Shown here piece by piece: positions 11,275 to 25,000 of a stretch of 25,000 bases of DNA. The notes under the pieces were generated by a model that ran no database searches, had not been told where the DNA came from, and saw only the letters and a list, made by a program, of their open reading frames with translations. The translations under genes were made by a program, and so were the position numbers. Position 1 is the stretch's first letter; every line of letters begins with the position of its first letter. Source of the stretch: Chromera velia (Eukaryota; Sar; Chromeraceae); the NCBI GenBank assembly GCA_018398765.1, contig JAHBMJ010005212.1, positions 1 through 25,000 of the forward strand. The letters run 5' to 3'.

Positions 11275-12429
11275 TTAGAACTGCGGTGATGGGCACAGTC
11301 CAGGGGGAGGCGTAAGCCCCTGTGGGATGACTGGATTCCCCCACTGCCCCTGCACTGAACCACCATAGTGCTGCTGTACCCCACTCTGTAGGTTGTGCAT
11401 GCGTCCTTGACCTCCGTAGAAATTTCTCTGACCCCTGTGACCCCTAGGACCCTGTTGTTGCTGTTGCTGCTTGCGGTTCCTACACTGGCGTGCAGAGTGT
11501 CCCACCGCATGACAATTAAAGCACCTATTCTCCTGAATGTGCCTCTTAATCTCATCTTGGGAAAGGGAATAAATTCAGGAGATTCGGTTGAGATCCATCA
11601 GGACGGGCCCATCGTTCGATTGGGACTGAGGTCGCAAAGGCGGGTGTGAATCACTTCGCCCGTCTCTGCCCTGGCCCCCGTAGTCTTTCTTTCTCCCCCC
11701 ACTCAACAGCTGCTCGGCCTCCTCTGCATCCTTCATCGCAGCATCGAGATTGTCAGGCTTCCTCCTCTTCACTTCCTTCCTCACCTCATCCGGAAGGCCC
11801 CGAATATAGTTGTACATCAAATCGATCTCACTCACATCAACGATTCCTTCTGCAATATCGTTGAATCGGATAGAGTACTTGTGAACCCCCTCATTACTCT
11901 GACAACGGACGTTGCGGACTTCCCCTCTCAAGTCTATCTGTTTGTTTGGATCGGGGAAACGCTCGGACAGACGGGTGAAGAGATCTTCTACGTTGACAAA
12001 AGGAGAGGTGGACCTCTGCATCTTATCATACGATAACCATTGCTTGAGGAATCGAGAGAAGTACTGACACACAGACCCCAACTGCTTCAACACCTGAATA
12101 TCGGAGAGCTGTATGTATTTCCTCATATCCGCGACCCAACCTTCGAGCAACTTCCGGTCCCCATGAAACACCGGCGGCTCTTTCACCTTGAAGTTTGACC
12201 GCTGGGGAGGTGGAGAAGTCGGCTGTTAATTCATCCGCTACTGCTGCTGCTGTTCTGGTGTCTGCTGCTGCTGTTGATGGATTGGGCCCCCGTCGGTGGC
12301 TGTTTGTTGCTGCTGTGCTCTCAGAGCGTCCATCTATTGTTGCTGAAGTTGTTGCATCTGCTGCACCTGGATCATCTACTGCTGCATGAATTGCTGTCCC
12401 TCCAGCAATTGCTGCAGAACCTGCTCCAT
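11275..12429 (-). pseudogene. Gag with Gln-rich N-terminus and CCHC zinc knuckle
   Basis: The start is probably the ATG at 12427-12429, 116 bases inside the 5' LTR edge. The first ~70 codons are Gln-rich and contain in-frame TAG at 12376, 12334 and 12238 and TAA at 12226. The retrotransposon gag domain then runs from KEPPVFHGDRKLLEGWV (about 12180) to about 11640. TGA at 11575-11577 separates it from a zinc knuckle, CFNCHAVGHSARQC (CX2CX4HX4C, about 11480-11520). A QQQQQQ run and a Gly/Gln-rich tail follow, then TAA at 11275-11277. Gag forms the particle and binds RNA. The frame is uninterrupted by indels, only by stops. Confidence 0.88.
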
Positions 12430-12527
12430 CGAGAGAGAGTCTTGGGAGAAGAAAAGAATTTACTTGCCAAGAAAGAAGATGACTGTTACAGGATCAGACT
12501 GAGCAACAGAGGCCCTGGCGAGATCAA

Positions 12528-12545
12528 CCAGGCTCTGTGCTACCA
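12528..12545 (-). other. Primer binding site
   Basis: Directly adjoining the 5' LTR, the - strand reads TGGTAGCACAGAGCCTGG. TGGTAGCA pairs with the ...TGCTACCA 3' end found in many initiator methionine tRNAs, so that tRNA is the likely primer. Which tRNA fits all 18 bases needs the host's tRNA set. Confidence 0.75.
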
Positions 12546-12889
12546 CGTAAGGAGGTAACTCCTCTTCTCCTAAGTGATCGCACCTAGTTCAGTTAGATCT
12601 CTACTACAGAAAGTCTGTCAGTTCAAGGTTCACTTCCAAACTGCTTCTAGAAGCTTTGCAAGCAACTGTTGTTTACTCAATCCAGGCTATACGCAGCTAA
12701 TTGAATTAATTCCATTTTATTTCTATTTTATTTAATTCTCTTCTAATACAGACTGGCATGGCGGCGCCTCCATGAGCCTGCGTGCGTGTGTTGGTCTCTG
12801 AGCTGCGGGCGTCCCGTGCGGTGGCGGTGCGCGTGAGTTCGGCTCACCCCGGGATTGGCCGGTCCCATGGCTCGCCTCACTATGTTACG
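12546..12889 (-). repeat. 5' LTR
   Basis: 344 bases, 98.8% identical to the 3' LTR at 7006-7349, and carrying the element's promoter. Ends are CGTAA...TTACG. Three of the four differences are transitions and one is a transversion. Confidence 0.95.
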
Positions 12890-12894
12890 GCAAG
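12890..12894. repeat. Target site duplication (right), GCAAG
   Basis: Exact copy of 7001-7005, directly after the right LTR. Confidence 0.9.
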
Positions 12895-12899
12895 TCTTC

Positions 12900-12926
12900 T
12901 TGGTTGTTAAGTCCTTTGCCCCCAGG
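12900..12926. repeat. Right arm of the 27-bp inverted repeat
   Basis: Perfect reverse complement of 6630-6656, starting only 5 bases beyond the target duplication. See the left arm. Confidence 0.8.
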
Positions 12927-14096
12927 GCATTTTTTAAATTCTTCCTGCTGTTAGAAGGTCCTGACTACGTCTGACCGGCTCATGCAGTTAATGTGCACCA
13001 ATTATGAGTGCATTGCTGCCGTCTCTAACCGGCTTTGATTAAGTTAGAGACGTCGACTGCATGTATACACATATGCATGTATCTAACTGTATGTATGTTA
13101 TAATCCCGTGTGTGCAGAACTTTTACCAAAGTTGCATAACACACCTAATACCTAGTAGGTTAGTGCCTCGACCAGCCGTATCGCAGTTCATTTAAACGTC
13201 CGCACGTACGGGGCATAAACCTTGATTGTTTATGTAACCGTGCGTGATATATAGGGCCCTTCGCAGTGTCAGACCGTGAACTGCCCTCTGAGATGTACTC
13301 TTGCATACATAGCTGATTATATTTTTGTCTAAAAAAGATTTCAGCCGTATATTAAATATAGCCGTTTTGTCAGCCACTTCATTTACATGTTGCGCCACAG
13401 ATCGATATGCAATCATGCATATATATAATCCACGACTACCAGGACCGTATCTGTGACTTACTGCTTACATTAGCCTCATTCTTACATTGCTTTCATCTCA
13501 CTGCGTGCTCTCAATGCCTCTCATTCATTTGCTTTATCCCACTGCACTCTATTCTCTCCTTTCCACTTGTTTGTGTCATTGCACGATCCTCGTTCTCTGT
13601 ATGTATCCTGCAGCTCTCCGACTGCCCAATATGATGCGGTCATGTTAGCTCACTGTGCTGATATGTTCACTTATGCAGGTCTGTTGCTCACATTCAATCG
13701 TGCATTCACTCAACGTGTATATATCAATCTCTATTCATCTTATCACCGCTCGATCCCACAATAATCGGTTTCACTGCGTGCTTTCGCATGACAGTCCACT
13801 GCCCTGCCTATTTCGTTTCACTGTTCTTATTGCATCTTTGTACGCCACATCTCTCCCACTATCAATAACATCTAAGTTACCTCTTTGCCGAGCCTTTCGG
13901 CGCGCTCACGTCAGCTTTCATATCGAGTCTCATTAAATCTCAGTCTTCTCAGTTCAGTGCTCTGATTTCAATGCATAGCCTCTTCCTGCTGTATTTTCTC
14001 TCATGTTTAGTTTTCGCTTTTTTCTGCCCATAGTCATTAACTCATTGCTCTTAATAATTAAATATATGCCCCAGCTATCACCCAGCGCAGACCGGT

Positions 14097-14277
14097 AGGC
14101 ATACAGGCAGGCAGGTAGGCAGGCAGGCAGATCTGCCAAACGGTACAATAGGCAGACCTGTAAAATGAGAGAATGACACTGTCAGAATAGCAGAAAAGCA
14201 GAGAGACATGCAAACACGCAGACATAAGCACTGCCAGGCAGGTAGGCAGGCAGATAGACAGACAGACAGACATACAG
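14097..14277. repeat. GGCA / GACA short tandem repeats
   Basis: Two clusters of 4-base repeats: GGCAGGCAGGTAGGCAGGCAGG at about 14107-14130 and GGCAGGTAGGCAGGCAGATAGACAGACAGACA at about 14235-14269, with unrelated DNA between. Both are typical microsatellite seeds. Confidence 0.75.
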
Positions 14278-14952
14278 GCTACTCTCTCGGTGACCCTGTT
14301 TGCTCACACCTCATCTCTTCATTTGTATTTCACTTTTCTTATCTTGCCTCTCTCAAGCCATTTCTCTCAATTACGACCTCTTATTTGACCTCTCAGCTGT
14401 ACATATCTCTACATGCCACCTCAAAAACAAACTGTAAGATTCAGAAGTCATAATGATCCCACTCTGCTTCCGTCTTGACGTTTCCTTCCGGCACGACTCA
14501 GTGTATTCCTGCCTACCTGCCTGTTGGCTGTCGTGCAGGGATGCCTTGAAGTTCCTGTATGCCTGACCGCATTTCTAATTTTGTCTTCTTTTCTGAGTGT
14601 GCTCAAAGTTCTGCCTCCCTATCTGTTTGACTGCTTTCTCATTATCCCAACTAGGTGCCCATTCTGTCTGCTTGACTTAGTCTACTTCCCCAATTTTGAT
14701 CTTTCTGTTAAACTTTACCTATGTTCACTGAAAAGTTCTGACTGGGCCGCCCTATCCAAGGACTGCCTTTAACAACTTGCTATCCTGACAACCTTCCACA
14801 TTTCGTTTTTCCGCTCTTCTATCTTTTCTCTCATCACCTCAGAGTCTTCTGTCCTCTTTATCTGTTCTGTGTTTCTTCTTTCTTTCTATCACTGCTTTCT
14901 TCATTCTCTTCTCCCCTTTCGTTTCTTTCTCTAGACATATACCTCTTATTTT

Positions 14953-15185
14953 ATATATTTTTTCATAACAGCGTCTGAAAGTTATTTCAGGATAAGTTTC
15001 CTCGACACGATCGTACTCGATCGTCAACATCGACCACCATTTATTGAACATCGCTCTTTTATACATTTTTTTTATGATGGCGCCTAAATGGTATTGCATG
15101 GTAAATTCCCTTGACTTGATTATACTTGATCCATAAGTTGATCGTCAATATCGATCGGCATTAATTTATTGAATACAGTTATAAA
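14953..15185. repeat. Diverged tandem duplication, unit about 110-125 bases
   Basis: Copy 1 (about 14953-15060) and copy 2 (about 15061-15185) align in order: ATATTTTTTCAT/ACATTTTTTTTAT, GCGTCTGAA/GCGCCTAAA, CTCGACACGATCGTACTCGAT/CTTGACTTGATTATACTTGAT, CGTCAACATCGA/CGTCAATATCGA and TTTATTGAACA/TTTATTGAATA. Copy 2 has an extra piece. Many differences are C/T, so decay by transition is evident. Confidence 0.6.
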
Positions 15186-15624
15186 AAGCTTTTATAATCA
15201 AGCTGTTTGAGAAAATTTAGGAAAATTTATACCAGATTACAAAACTTTTTTGACTGACTATTGATCGATCGATGAGTTTCATAGTTAGTACACAAAGCAT
15301 TTATCAAAAAGTATCCTCTAAGAAAGGTTACAGAATGTGTTTAGCCGTAAGTCTAACGAATTTTAGAATATTTTATGACACAGCTCTTATTTAATTGACT
15401 AGTTGATTGATTGAATACGTAATTTTTTAAAGTCATAATGATGTTAAATACATTCGGTTCAGTGAATGTGTAATTGATAGATTTGGATACCAATAGTAAC
15501 TCAGGAAAAGATTTAGTAATCAGACCGTAATACTGTATGCTTATGTTTTTTAACGTTTTCCTTTAGCCCGTACGTCATAACTAACACACTCACAAGAGTC
15601 CGGTGACAAGACCTTAGTCACTTC

Positions 15625-15641
15625 CGCGCGCAAAGCGCGCG
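15625..15641. repeat. CG-alternating hairpin
   Basis: CGCGCGC, AAA loop, GCGCGCG: a perfect 7-bp stem in otherwise AT-rich DNA, about 210 bases upstream of the HNH gene's ATG. The alternating CG could also adopt Z-DNA. Function unknown. Confidence 0.7.
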
Positions 15642-15849
15642 CACTCACTTGTATTAATATATTCATGCATGCAGAGACGAGAAATTATAGATAATGCATC
15701 TGAAAGTATATAATCCTAAGTTCGTAGTCAGTGCTGTGGCGGGCTGCATTTGTTGCAAGTCGAGGGTCTTCTGGGTTCTGCCGCTGGTCTTGCGTGCACT
15801 TTCTTAAGCAAGATCATTCTTTCCCCCTCGATACCGGTTGCAGACGAAC

Positions 15850-18516
15850 ATGAAGAAAGCCGTCGAAGTGTTTCACCGGAGAGCTGCAATGTCATTGCGA
15901 AGGGCTGCAGTCCACTTCACGGCAGAAGTAGAGCAGTTCACTTTTAAAAACAAACGGTCTCAGAAGATGGTTCCTGGTCTTGGAGCCACTCCCTGCAGTA
16001 TATACATTCGACGCATGTTTGAGCAGCATCGTCTATCTCGCAACGCAGGTGCATGTTCTGGCTGGTTGAATACAGGAATGCATGTAGACGCGCGCTCGGG
16101 CAATCGTCCGTTTGTCGAGAGCAGGGCCGGCATTGCTTACTGCACTTCCAGTACGCAATTTTCTCTTCCGGGGGGATCTGGGGAAATCACGGCTTTGGGC
16201 ACCCCAACCCCACGAAAAACCGTCTCTTCACAGTACGGATCACAATCTGTGAACCCCCAACAGTTGTTGCCCACGTCCTTTTACAAGAATCAGACAAGGT
16301 GGTTTGTATCCAAAAGATCGCTGGATGCTCTCCCAAAGGGAGCAAGGGACTGCGCAGTGTCGTGCAAGGCTCCACAGGCTCAAAAGAAAGCAGGAGATTC
16401 GAAGGCACGAACCAAGACTCGGTGCCCCCACGGAAAAAACGAGTACTTTTGCGCTGAGTGTGGGGGAAAGGGAATATGCGAGCATGGGCGCATACGATAC
16501 CATTGCGTGGAGTGCTGTGGGGCAGGAATCTGTGAACACCAACGAAGACGTAACGAGTGTCGAGAATGCAACGGATCTCAAATTTGCGAGCACGGTCGCC
16601 TTCGAAAACAATGCAAGGAGTGTGGGGGGACGAGCATCTTTACACATGGTCGCCAGCGCAGCCACTGCAAACAATGCAGTGCAGACCAGCTCTGTGAGCA
16701 TGGGCGCTTTAGAAAGCGTTGTTCAGTGTGTCAGAAAGACAACCCAAATTTTCTGGAGGCTCGCAAGAGGACGAACGTCCGCCAAAGAGAGCGGTACAGA
16801 GAGAGCGTTGTCTTCCGACTTGCTCGTTTGATGCGTGTAGCCGTCTGGAGATGCGTCTCTAGTCTTCGGCTGAACAAGACCTATTCGGGACGGAAGCGCA
16901 CTTTTGAGTACCTTGGCTGCTCGTTCGAGCAGTTGAAGGACCATTTAGAGAAGGACGGATTCCATGGCAACCCCGGAATATCGTGGGAGAATTATGGAAC
17001 CCACTGGCACGTCGACCACATTACTCCTATCATGTGCCCAGGGCCTGACGGTGAAAGGCCGGACGTAGAGACACAGATGGCGCGTCTCCACTTCTCCAAT
17101 CTGCAGCCGATGTTGGCAGAGGAGAATCTCCGCAAAGGAAACAGATTTGTTGGCAGGCATCCTGCTTTCCCGCGCCTAGATAAAGCCTTTGAGGTATCAC
17201 AAGGTTTGTCTCGCAACAGCGGCAGCTGTGCTTTAGTTCTAACGAACTCTCTTGCCCTTGGCCCTGCCTCTCTTTCGACTGGCACAGATTTCTGCTTGCA
17301 TTATTCGCACTCTCTTTCCTCGTCCTTGAAATTTCGGAATTGCTCTTTTTTTCACACTATCGCTGTGTCTCTGACTTCCCAGGACTGTACCAAAAGCAAA
17401 AGACTTGACAGGCAAGGGGACACAAGTCTTCAGCTGACGCTCGAGGTCAGTCTGAATCGTAATTGCGGGATGCAACAAGCGGCCCCCTCTTTGCATAATA
17501 CGAAAACAAGGGCTCGGTGCCCTCACGGAAGGCAGCAATATCTTTGCAAAGAGTGTGGCGGGAAAGGAATATGCGAACATGGGCGGCAGCGAAGTTATTG
17601 CAAGGAGTGCGGGGGAAAGTCAATATGCGAACATGGTCGAAAGCGCACCGTGTGCAAGGAGTGTGGGGGAAGAGGCATCTGCCAGCACGGTCGCCAGCGT
17701 CACCTGTGTAAAGAGTGCGGGGGAAAGGGAATATGTGAACACGGTCGAAGACGGTGTCAATGCAGGGCTTGCGGGGGGAAAAGCATATGCGAGCATGGGC
17801 GGCGGCGCAACGAGTGCAGGGACTGTGGGGGCCGGAGCATCTGCGAACACGGACGCCACCGTAGCAAGTGCAAACAGTGCGGGGGAAAGAGCATTTGCGA
17901 ACATGGTCGTCAACGCTCTCAGTGCAGGGAATGTGGAGGGACAAGTATCTGCGAGCACGGCCGCATAAGGCGTCGATGCAAGCAGTGTTCCGCTCAGCAC
18001 CTTTGCGATCACAGTCGATTCCCAGGTTGCTGTCCGGTCTGCCAGAAAGACAATCCTGTCTTTTTCGAGCAGCGGGAGAAAAGAAATGCTCGCCGGCGGG
18101 CGAGATACAAAGAAAACATTGAATTTCGCCTGGCGCACTCAGTGCGTTTAGCAGTCTGGAGATGCGTCTCTAGTCTTCGGCTGAACAAGACCTATTCGGG
18201 ACGGAAGCGCACTTTTGAGTACCTTGGCTGCTCGTTCGAGCAGTTGAAGGACCATTTAGAGAAGGACGGATTCCATGGCAACCCCGGAATATCGTGGGAG
18301 AATTATGGAACCCACTGGCACGTCGACCACATTACTCCTATCATGTGCCCAGGGCCTGACGGTGAGAGGCCGGACGTAGAGACACAGATGGCGCGTCTCC
18401 ACTTCTCCAATCTGCAGCCGATGTTGGCAGAGGAGAATCTCCGCAAAGGAAACAGGTTTGTTGGCAAGCACCCGTCACATAGAAATGCTTTCCAGCTGAC
18501 GAGTCCATTCACTTAA
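15850..18516 (+). CDS. Duplicated Cys/His-repeat + HNH nuclease-like protein
   Basis: 888 residues from the ATG at 15850; the frame is open slightly upstream, and GGTTGCAG just before (15835-15842) could be an acceptor. Residues 1-190 show no known domain. Module 1 has six 18-residue units (192-299) then an HNH domain (about 332-436). Module 2 has ten units (557-736) then HNH (about 769-873). Each unit has the form C-x-H-G-R-x-R-x2-C-x2-C-G-G-x2-I, four likely zinc ligands. The HNH core reads ENYGTHWHVDHITPI (Asp389-His390 and Asp826-His827), then HFSNLQPMLAEENLRKGN, as in His-Me finger nucleases, so metal-dependent DNA cutting is plausible. Unit 5 of module 1 has Phe for the first Cys. A 63-codon stretch between modules could be an intron in frame (17194-17382). 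It ends in TAA followed by TAG. It might also be two fused genes. Repeats and HNH are firm; cellular role unknown. Confidence 0.85.
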   Translation: MKKAVEVFHRRAAMSLRRAAVHFTAEVEQFTFKNKRSQKMVPGLGATPCSIYIRRMFEQHRLSRNAGACSGWLNTGMHVDARSGNRPFVESRAGIAYCTSSTQFSLPGGSGEITALGTPTPRKTVSSQYGSQSVNPQQLLPTSFYKNQTRWFVSKRSLDALPKGARDCAVSCKAPQAQKKAGDSKARTKTRCPHGKNEYFCAECGGKGICEHGRIRYHCVECCGAGICEHQRRRNECRECNGSQICEHGRLRKQCKECGGTSIFTHGRQRSHCKQCSADQLCEHGRFRKRCSVCQKDNPNFLEARKRTNVRQRERYRESVVFRLARLMRVAVWRCVSSLRLNKTYSGRKRTFEYLGCSFEQLKDHLEKDGFHGNPGISWENYGTHWHVDHITPIMCPGPDGERPDVETQMARLHFSNLQPMLAEENLRKGNRFVGRHPAFPRLDKAFEVSQGLSRNSGSCALVLTNSLALGPASLSTGTDFCLHYSHSLSSSLKFRNCSFFHTIAVSLTSQDCTKSKRLDRQGDTSLQLTLEVSLNRNCGMQQAAPSLHNTKTRARCPHGRQQYLCKECGGKGICEHGRQRSYCKECGGKSICEHGRKRTVCKECGGRGICQHGRQRHLCKECGGKGICEHGRRRCQCRACGGKSICEHGRRRNECRDCGGRSICEHGRHRSKCKQCGGKSICEHGRQRSQCRECGGTSICEHGRIRRRCKQCSAQHLCDHSRFPGCCPVCQKDNPVFFEQREKRNARRRARYKENIEFRLAHSVRLAVWRCVSSLRLNKTYSGRKRTFEYLGCSFEQLKDHLEKDGFHGNPGISWENYGTHWHVDHITPIMCPGPDGERPDVETQMARLHFSNLQPMLAEENLRKGNRFVGKHPSHRNAFQLTSPFT
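16423..16746 (+). repeat. Coding array 1: six 54-bp units
   Basis: Six in-frame units of 54 bases starting TGC at 16423, 16477, 16531, 16585, 16639 and 16693; the fifth begins TTT instead of a Cys codon. The last unit leads into CQKDN. The units are diverged from one another in DNA but keep exact spacing. Confidence 0.92.
16843..17155 (+). repeat. HNH-coding block, copy 1 of a near-perfect duplication
   Basis: 313 bases that match 18154-18466 (offset 1311) with only two differences, at 17055 (A/G) and 17145 (A/G). Identity falls away at once on both sides (CGTGTAGCC/CGTTTAGCA before, GGCAGGCATCC/GGCAAGCACCC after). Confidence 0.95.
17194..17382 (+). other. Possible in-frame intron between the two modules
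   Basis: GAG|GTATCA at 17194 and TTCCCAG|GAC ending at 17382 make a 189-base, phase-0 candidate intron. It has a pyrimidine-rich 3' half (CTCTTTTTTTCACACTATCGCTG). The length is a multiple of three and no stop occurs, so both spliced and retained forms would be readable. The encoded 63 residues are Ser/Leu-rich, unlike their flanks. Confidence 0.45.
17518..18057 (+). repeat. Coding array 2: ten 54-bp units
   Basis: Ten in-frame units of exactly 54 bases from TGC at 17518 to the last at 18004. Consensus of one unit is CEHGRQRxxCKECGGKSI. The offset between arrays (1095) and between HNH blocks (1311) differs by 216 = 4 x 54, so this module has exactly four more units than module 1. Confidence 0.93.
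18154..18466 (+). repeat. HNH-coding block, copy 2
   Basis: Second copy of 16843-17155; see that entry. It encodes the same HNH residues. Confidence 0.95.
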
Positions 18517-20257
18517 TAGAAGCTCAGTAGAGTCGAATATCTAAGTTCTGTATGTGTGTGAATGAGTTAATTCAGGTTAAAGCCGGTGAGCCACTACTTA
18601 AGCTCTGGCCAATTAACCTAGCATATGATCTAGCATGTCATACAAAAATTTGATCACTCAATTTAGGCTAGAATCTAGGCTACAATTTAAGCTCTTTGGG
18701 ATATAATCCCCCGGGCATTAATTTGAAGGCTTGCAAGACTAGGCGGCCCCCTGGCATAGATAGTAACGTGGCATAGTATATAAGTAAAACTAGCTATAGA
18801 CGATCTATAAACAACTAGGCGGCCCCGTGACACCCATATAATATTTGGCATAGATAGCAACGTACCATTATTTCAAAAAGTAGTATAAATGAATATTTAT
18901 GAAGCTGCAGACCAATGATGATCATATATCTGATCTAGTATGTGGTTTAGCATATGATTACATGTGATACTTGATCAGACAAAACACTCAGGTTGGTATA
19001 CACAATTTAGTTTGAAATAATGTATATACTCCTAGGTTTGATTCGGCTTTACATTTCTTTAAAATTAAAATTAGGTGTAGGATTAGGCTTTATGTGTTCT
19101 GAGTTTTCCGCTAAGTTTCCCGAGACTCCACCCGCGGTCCGCTTCCGGGCTTAACCGGAGTCAAACCTCTACAAACCTCCGTATCTGCGCAGAGCAATCC
19201 ACGACCATTCTGTATACATGGGCTCCCCGTTCTTTGCTCTCACCAGTACTCACTCGCTCAGTAAGCACCCTCACTTTAGTGCGAGACCTAGTGCGAGACG
19301 TTACTCTTCAAAAAATTCCTGAACCAGCTTTCCCCCCTCCCCCCCCTCTCTCTTGCTAAGGCTGAGGTCGCGCTTTCATGGTCCCTCACGCTGAGCCTCT
19401 TCTTTGCCATCTGAAAGCTCACTATTGAGCCTCCGTTGCATAGACTCTGTCCGACGTCTCGATCCTTTTCAAAAAATACGTACATCTCCACTCCCCCATG
19501 CTCTCTCTCAGGCTCTCCTTTCTAACCCTTCCTCTCGCATTCAGAGGGTTTCCCCCTTTGTAGCTCAAAAAAGGATGCGCCCAACTGTCTCCGGGCACAT
19601 CCCTTTCTGTTGCTGTCTGCTCCGTACCCCCATCCCTGTTAATAAATTCATCTGCATGGCAGGCGAGACCTGCCGGGAGTCGATCAGACACACAATTTTG
19701 TCTGCATGACAGCTCCCCCTGAGTTCCCTCCCTGCCTTTAGAGGACTCGGAAGCTTCGAAAAGAATGGGGTGAGAGAGTACGGCGAAGCACCAAACAAGT
19801 TCGAAAAGCACGATCGAGTGCATGCGTGGAAGGTCGATTGATCGACTATGCTGTGTTGTGTTCCTACAAATACATGCAACCGTCAGATTCATTCTCCAAC
19901 ATGGTCAGACCACAAGGCCTGGTGGGTAGGGGTGAGTAAATCTTTAATTGTTTACTGTGACAGTTGTCCAATTTCAAAGAGATAAGCCAGGGGGTCAGAA
20001 TGCCCGTTTTTTCTCGTGAAGGCTTCAACCACCGGCCATTACTACAGTGAGAAAAGGGTAATCAATACAGCGCCAAGATGAGGGAGGGAGATGCCTCCGG
20101 TTCGTCCTTCTCTCAGAAGCGTCCATCCTCCTCGACCCCCCCACATGCATGCATGAACACACAATTAAGGCATGAAGCTCCGAGTCGATGGATGAATGCA
20201 TGCTCGTTCAATTCACTTCAATTGAATTTGCTCATGCACAATCTGATTAGTGTCTGA
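18517..20257. other. Gene-poor region
   Basis: About 1.7 kb. The first 600 bases are AT-rich with short repeats (next entry). From about 19100 it is more balanced, with C/T-rich patches (19330-19352). Open frames at 19422-19892 (-) and 19404-19709 (+) overlap each other and show no domains. GCATGCATG occurs at about 20145-20154. The 3' UTR of the minus-strand gene should lie just below 20258. Confidence 0.45.
18738..18863. repeat. Interrupted direct repeat
   Basis: ACTAGGCGGCCCC at 18738-18750 recurs at 18814-18826. GGCATAGATAGTAACGT at 18753-18769 recurs with one change at 18847-18863. The second copy has about 20 extra bases between the two halves. Confidence 0.75.
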
Positions 20258-24706
<4,449 letters not shown>

Positions 24707-24709
<3 letters not shown>

Positions 24710-24960
24710 CTGCATGGTTATTGAATGCAGGAAGGAAATTTGGGCGCCTGCATGGTGATTGAATGCAGGAAGGAAATTTGGGCGCCTGCATGGTGATTGA
24801 ATGCAGAAAGGAAATTTGGGCGCCTGCATGGTGATTGAATGCAGGAAGGAAATTTGGGCGCCTGCATGGTGATTGAATGCAGGAAGCGGCGCCTGCATGG
24901 TTATTGAATGCAGGAAGGAAATTTGGGCGCCTGCATGGTTATTGAATGCAGGAAGGAAAT
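24707..24960. repeat. 38-bp minisatellite, seven units, hairpin-forming
   Basis: Units start at 24707, 24745, 24783, 24821, 24859, 24890 and 24928. The fifth is 31 bases (its AAGGAAATTTGGG end is replaced by AAGCGG). Units differ by TTATT/TGATT and one G/A. Each holds CCTGCAT...ATGCAGG, a 7-bp inverted repeat around a 9-base loop. The first unit overlaps the proposed 3' splice site at 24710, so the array is the end of an intron on the - strand. Confidence 0.95.
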
Positions 24961-25000
24961 TCAGATGATGAAACAGAAAGCGGACCCCCCGGCCCATCAA

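Larger units (their letters stand above)
12927..15837. other. Gene-poor region
   Basis: About 2.9 kb without a recognisable gene. Open frames are short (at most about 93 codons), overlap pyrimidine-rich DNA (13480-13950 and 14280-14900) and show no domains. Local features are TGCATGTATACACATATGCATG-like repeats near 13060-13085, GGCA repeats near 14095-14275, a diverged tandem duplication at 14953-15185 and a hairpin at 15625-15641. From about 14940 to 15600 it is AT-rich. The last ~100 bases hold the promoter or an upstream exon of the HNH gene. Confidence 0.5.

Noticed and set aside
12244-12420. CTG/CAG runs as a free-standing trinucleotide repeat
   Set aside because: They are the Gln-rich coding start of gag in the retrotransposon, mixed CAG and CAA, not a pure microsatellite.
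16187-18512. Several antisense frames of 70-170 codons
   Set aside because: They are shadows of the strongly biased Cys/His-repeat coding strand and have no domains of their own.
19901-19940. Short ATG exon followed by GTGAGTAA donor on the + strand
   Set aside because: The donor is good, but only about ten codons precede it and I found no phase-matched next exon.

Overview
The window looks like nuclear DNA of a eukaryotic microbe, most likely a protist or alga. It has GT-AG introns, long intergenic and intronic microsatellites, a chromodomain Ty3/gypsy retrotransposon, a KH-domain RNA-binding protein with a long disordered tail, and a Cys/His-repeat plus HNH protein of a kind I associate with algae and other protists. 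The palindrome TGCATGCA recurs throughout. Together with the overall style this suggests an alveolate (for example a chromerid), but that is a weak inference and the sequence does not prove it.

Layout. 1-82: composite (AC)n/(GA)n microsatellite. 380-2035 (-): KH-domain protein. 2036-3215: intergenic region shared with a divergent + strand gene, with a TGCATGCA palindrome and a GC-rich patch. 3216-4416 (+): two-exon gene resembling GT14/core-2/I-branching glycosyltransferases. 4499-4559: strong nested hairpin. 4764-5367: broken coding relic. 5368-7005: gene-free, AT-rich, with scattered TGTAACC motifs. 7006-12889 (-): complete LTR retrotransposon (chromovirus) with 344-bp LTRs, 5-bp target duplication, PBS, PPT, gag, protease, RT, RNase H, integrase and chromodomain. 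Its reading frame is interrupted by nine in-frame stops and two frameshifts. A 27-bp perfect inverted repeat flanks it. 12927-15837: gene-poor. 15850-18516 (+): large ORF with two modules, each an array of 18-residue Cys/His units followed by an HNH nuclease-like domain; the two HNH copies are almost identical in DNA. 18517-20257: gene-poor. 20258-24709 (-): the 3' part of a multi-exon gene whose seven proposed exons keep one reading frame and encode a coiled-coil start, a long disordered stretch and a C-terminal membrane domain. 24707-24960: a 38-bp minisatellite that supplies the 3' splice site of the first visible exon.

The host genes show no common pathway. The strongest leads are: (i) nine stops in the retrotransposon that are all one C-to-T change from Gln or Arg codons, four of them in the Gln-rich N-terminal part of gag; (ii) the duplicated repeat-plus-HNH module, in which the HNH half has been homogenised and the repeat array differs by exactly four 54-bp units; (iii) a recurrent CATGCAG 3' splice-site context, also carried by every unit of the minisatellite. 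Gene models with introns were built by eye from splice signals and phase, and need transcript support.
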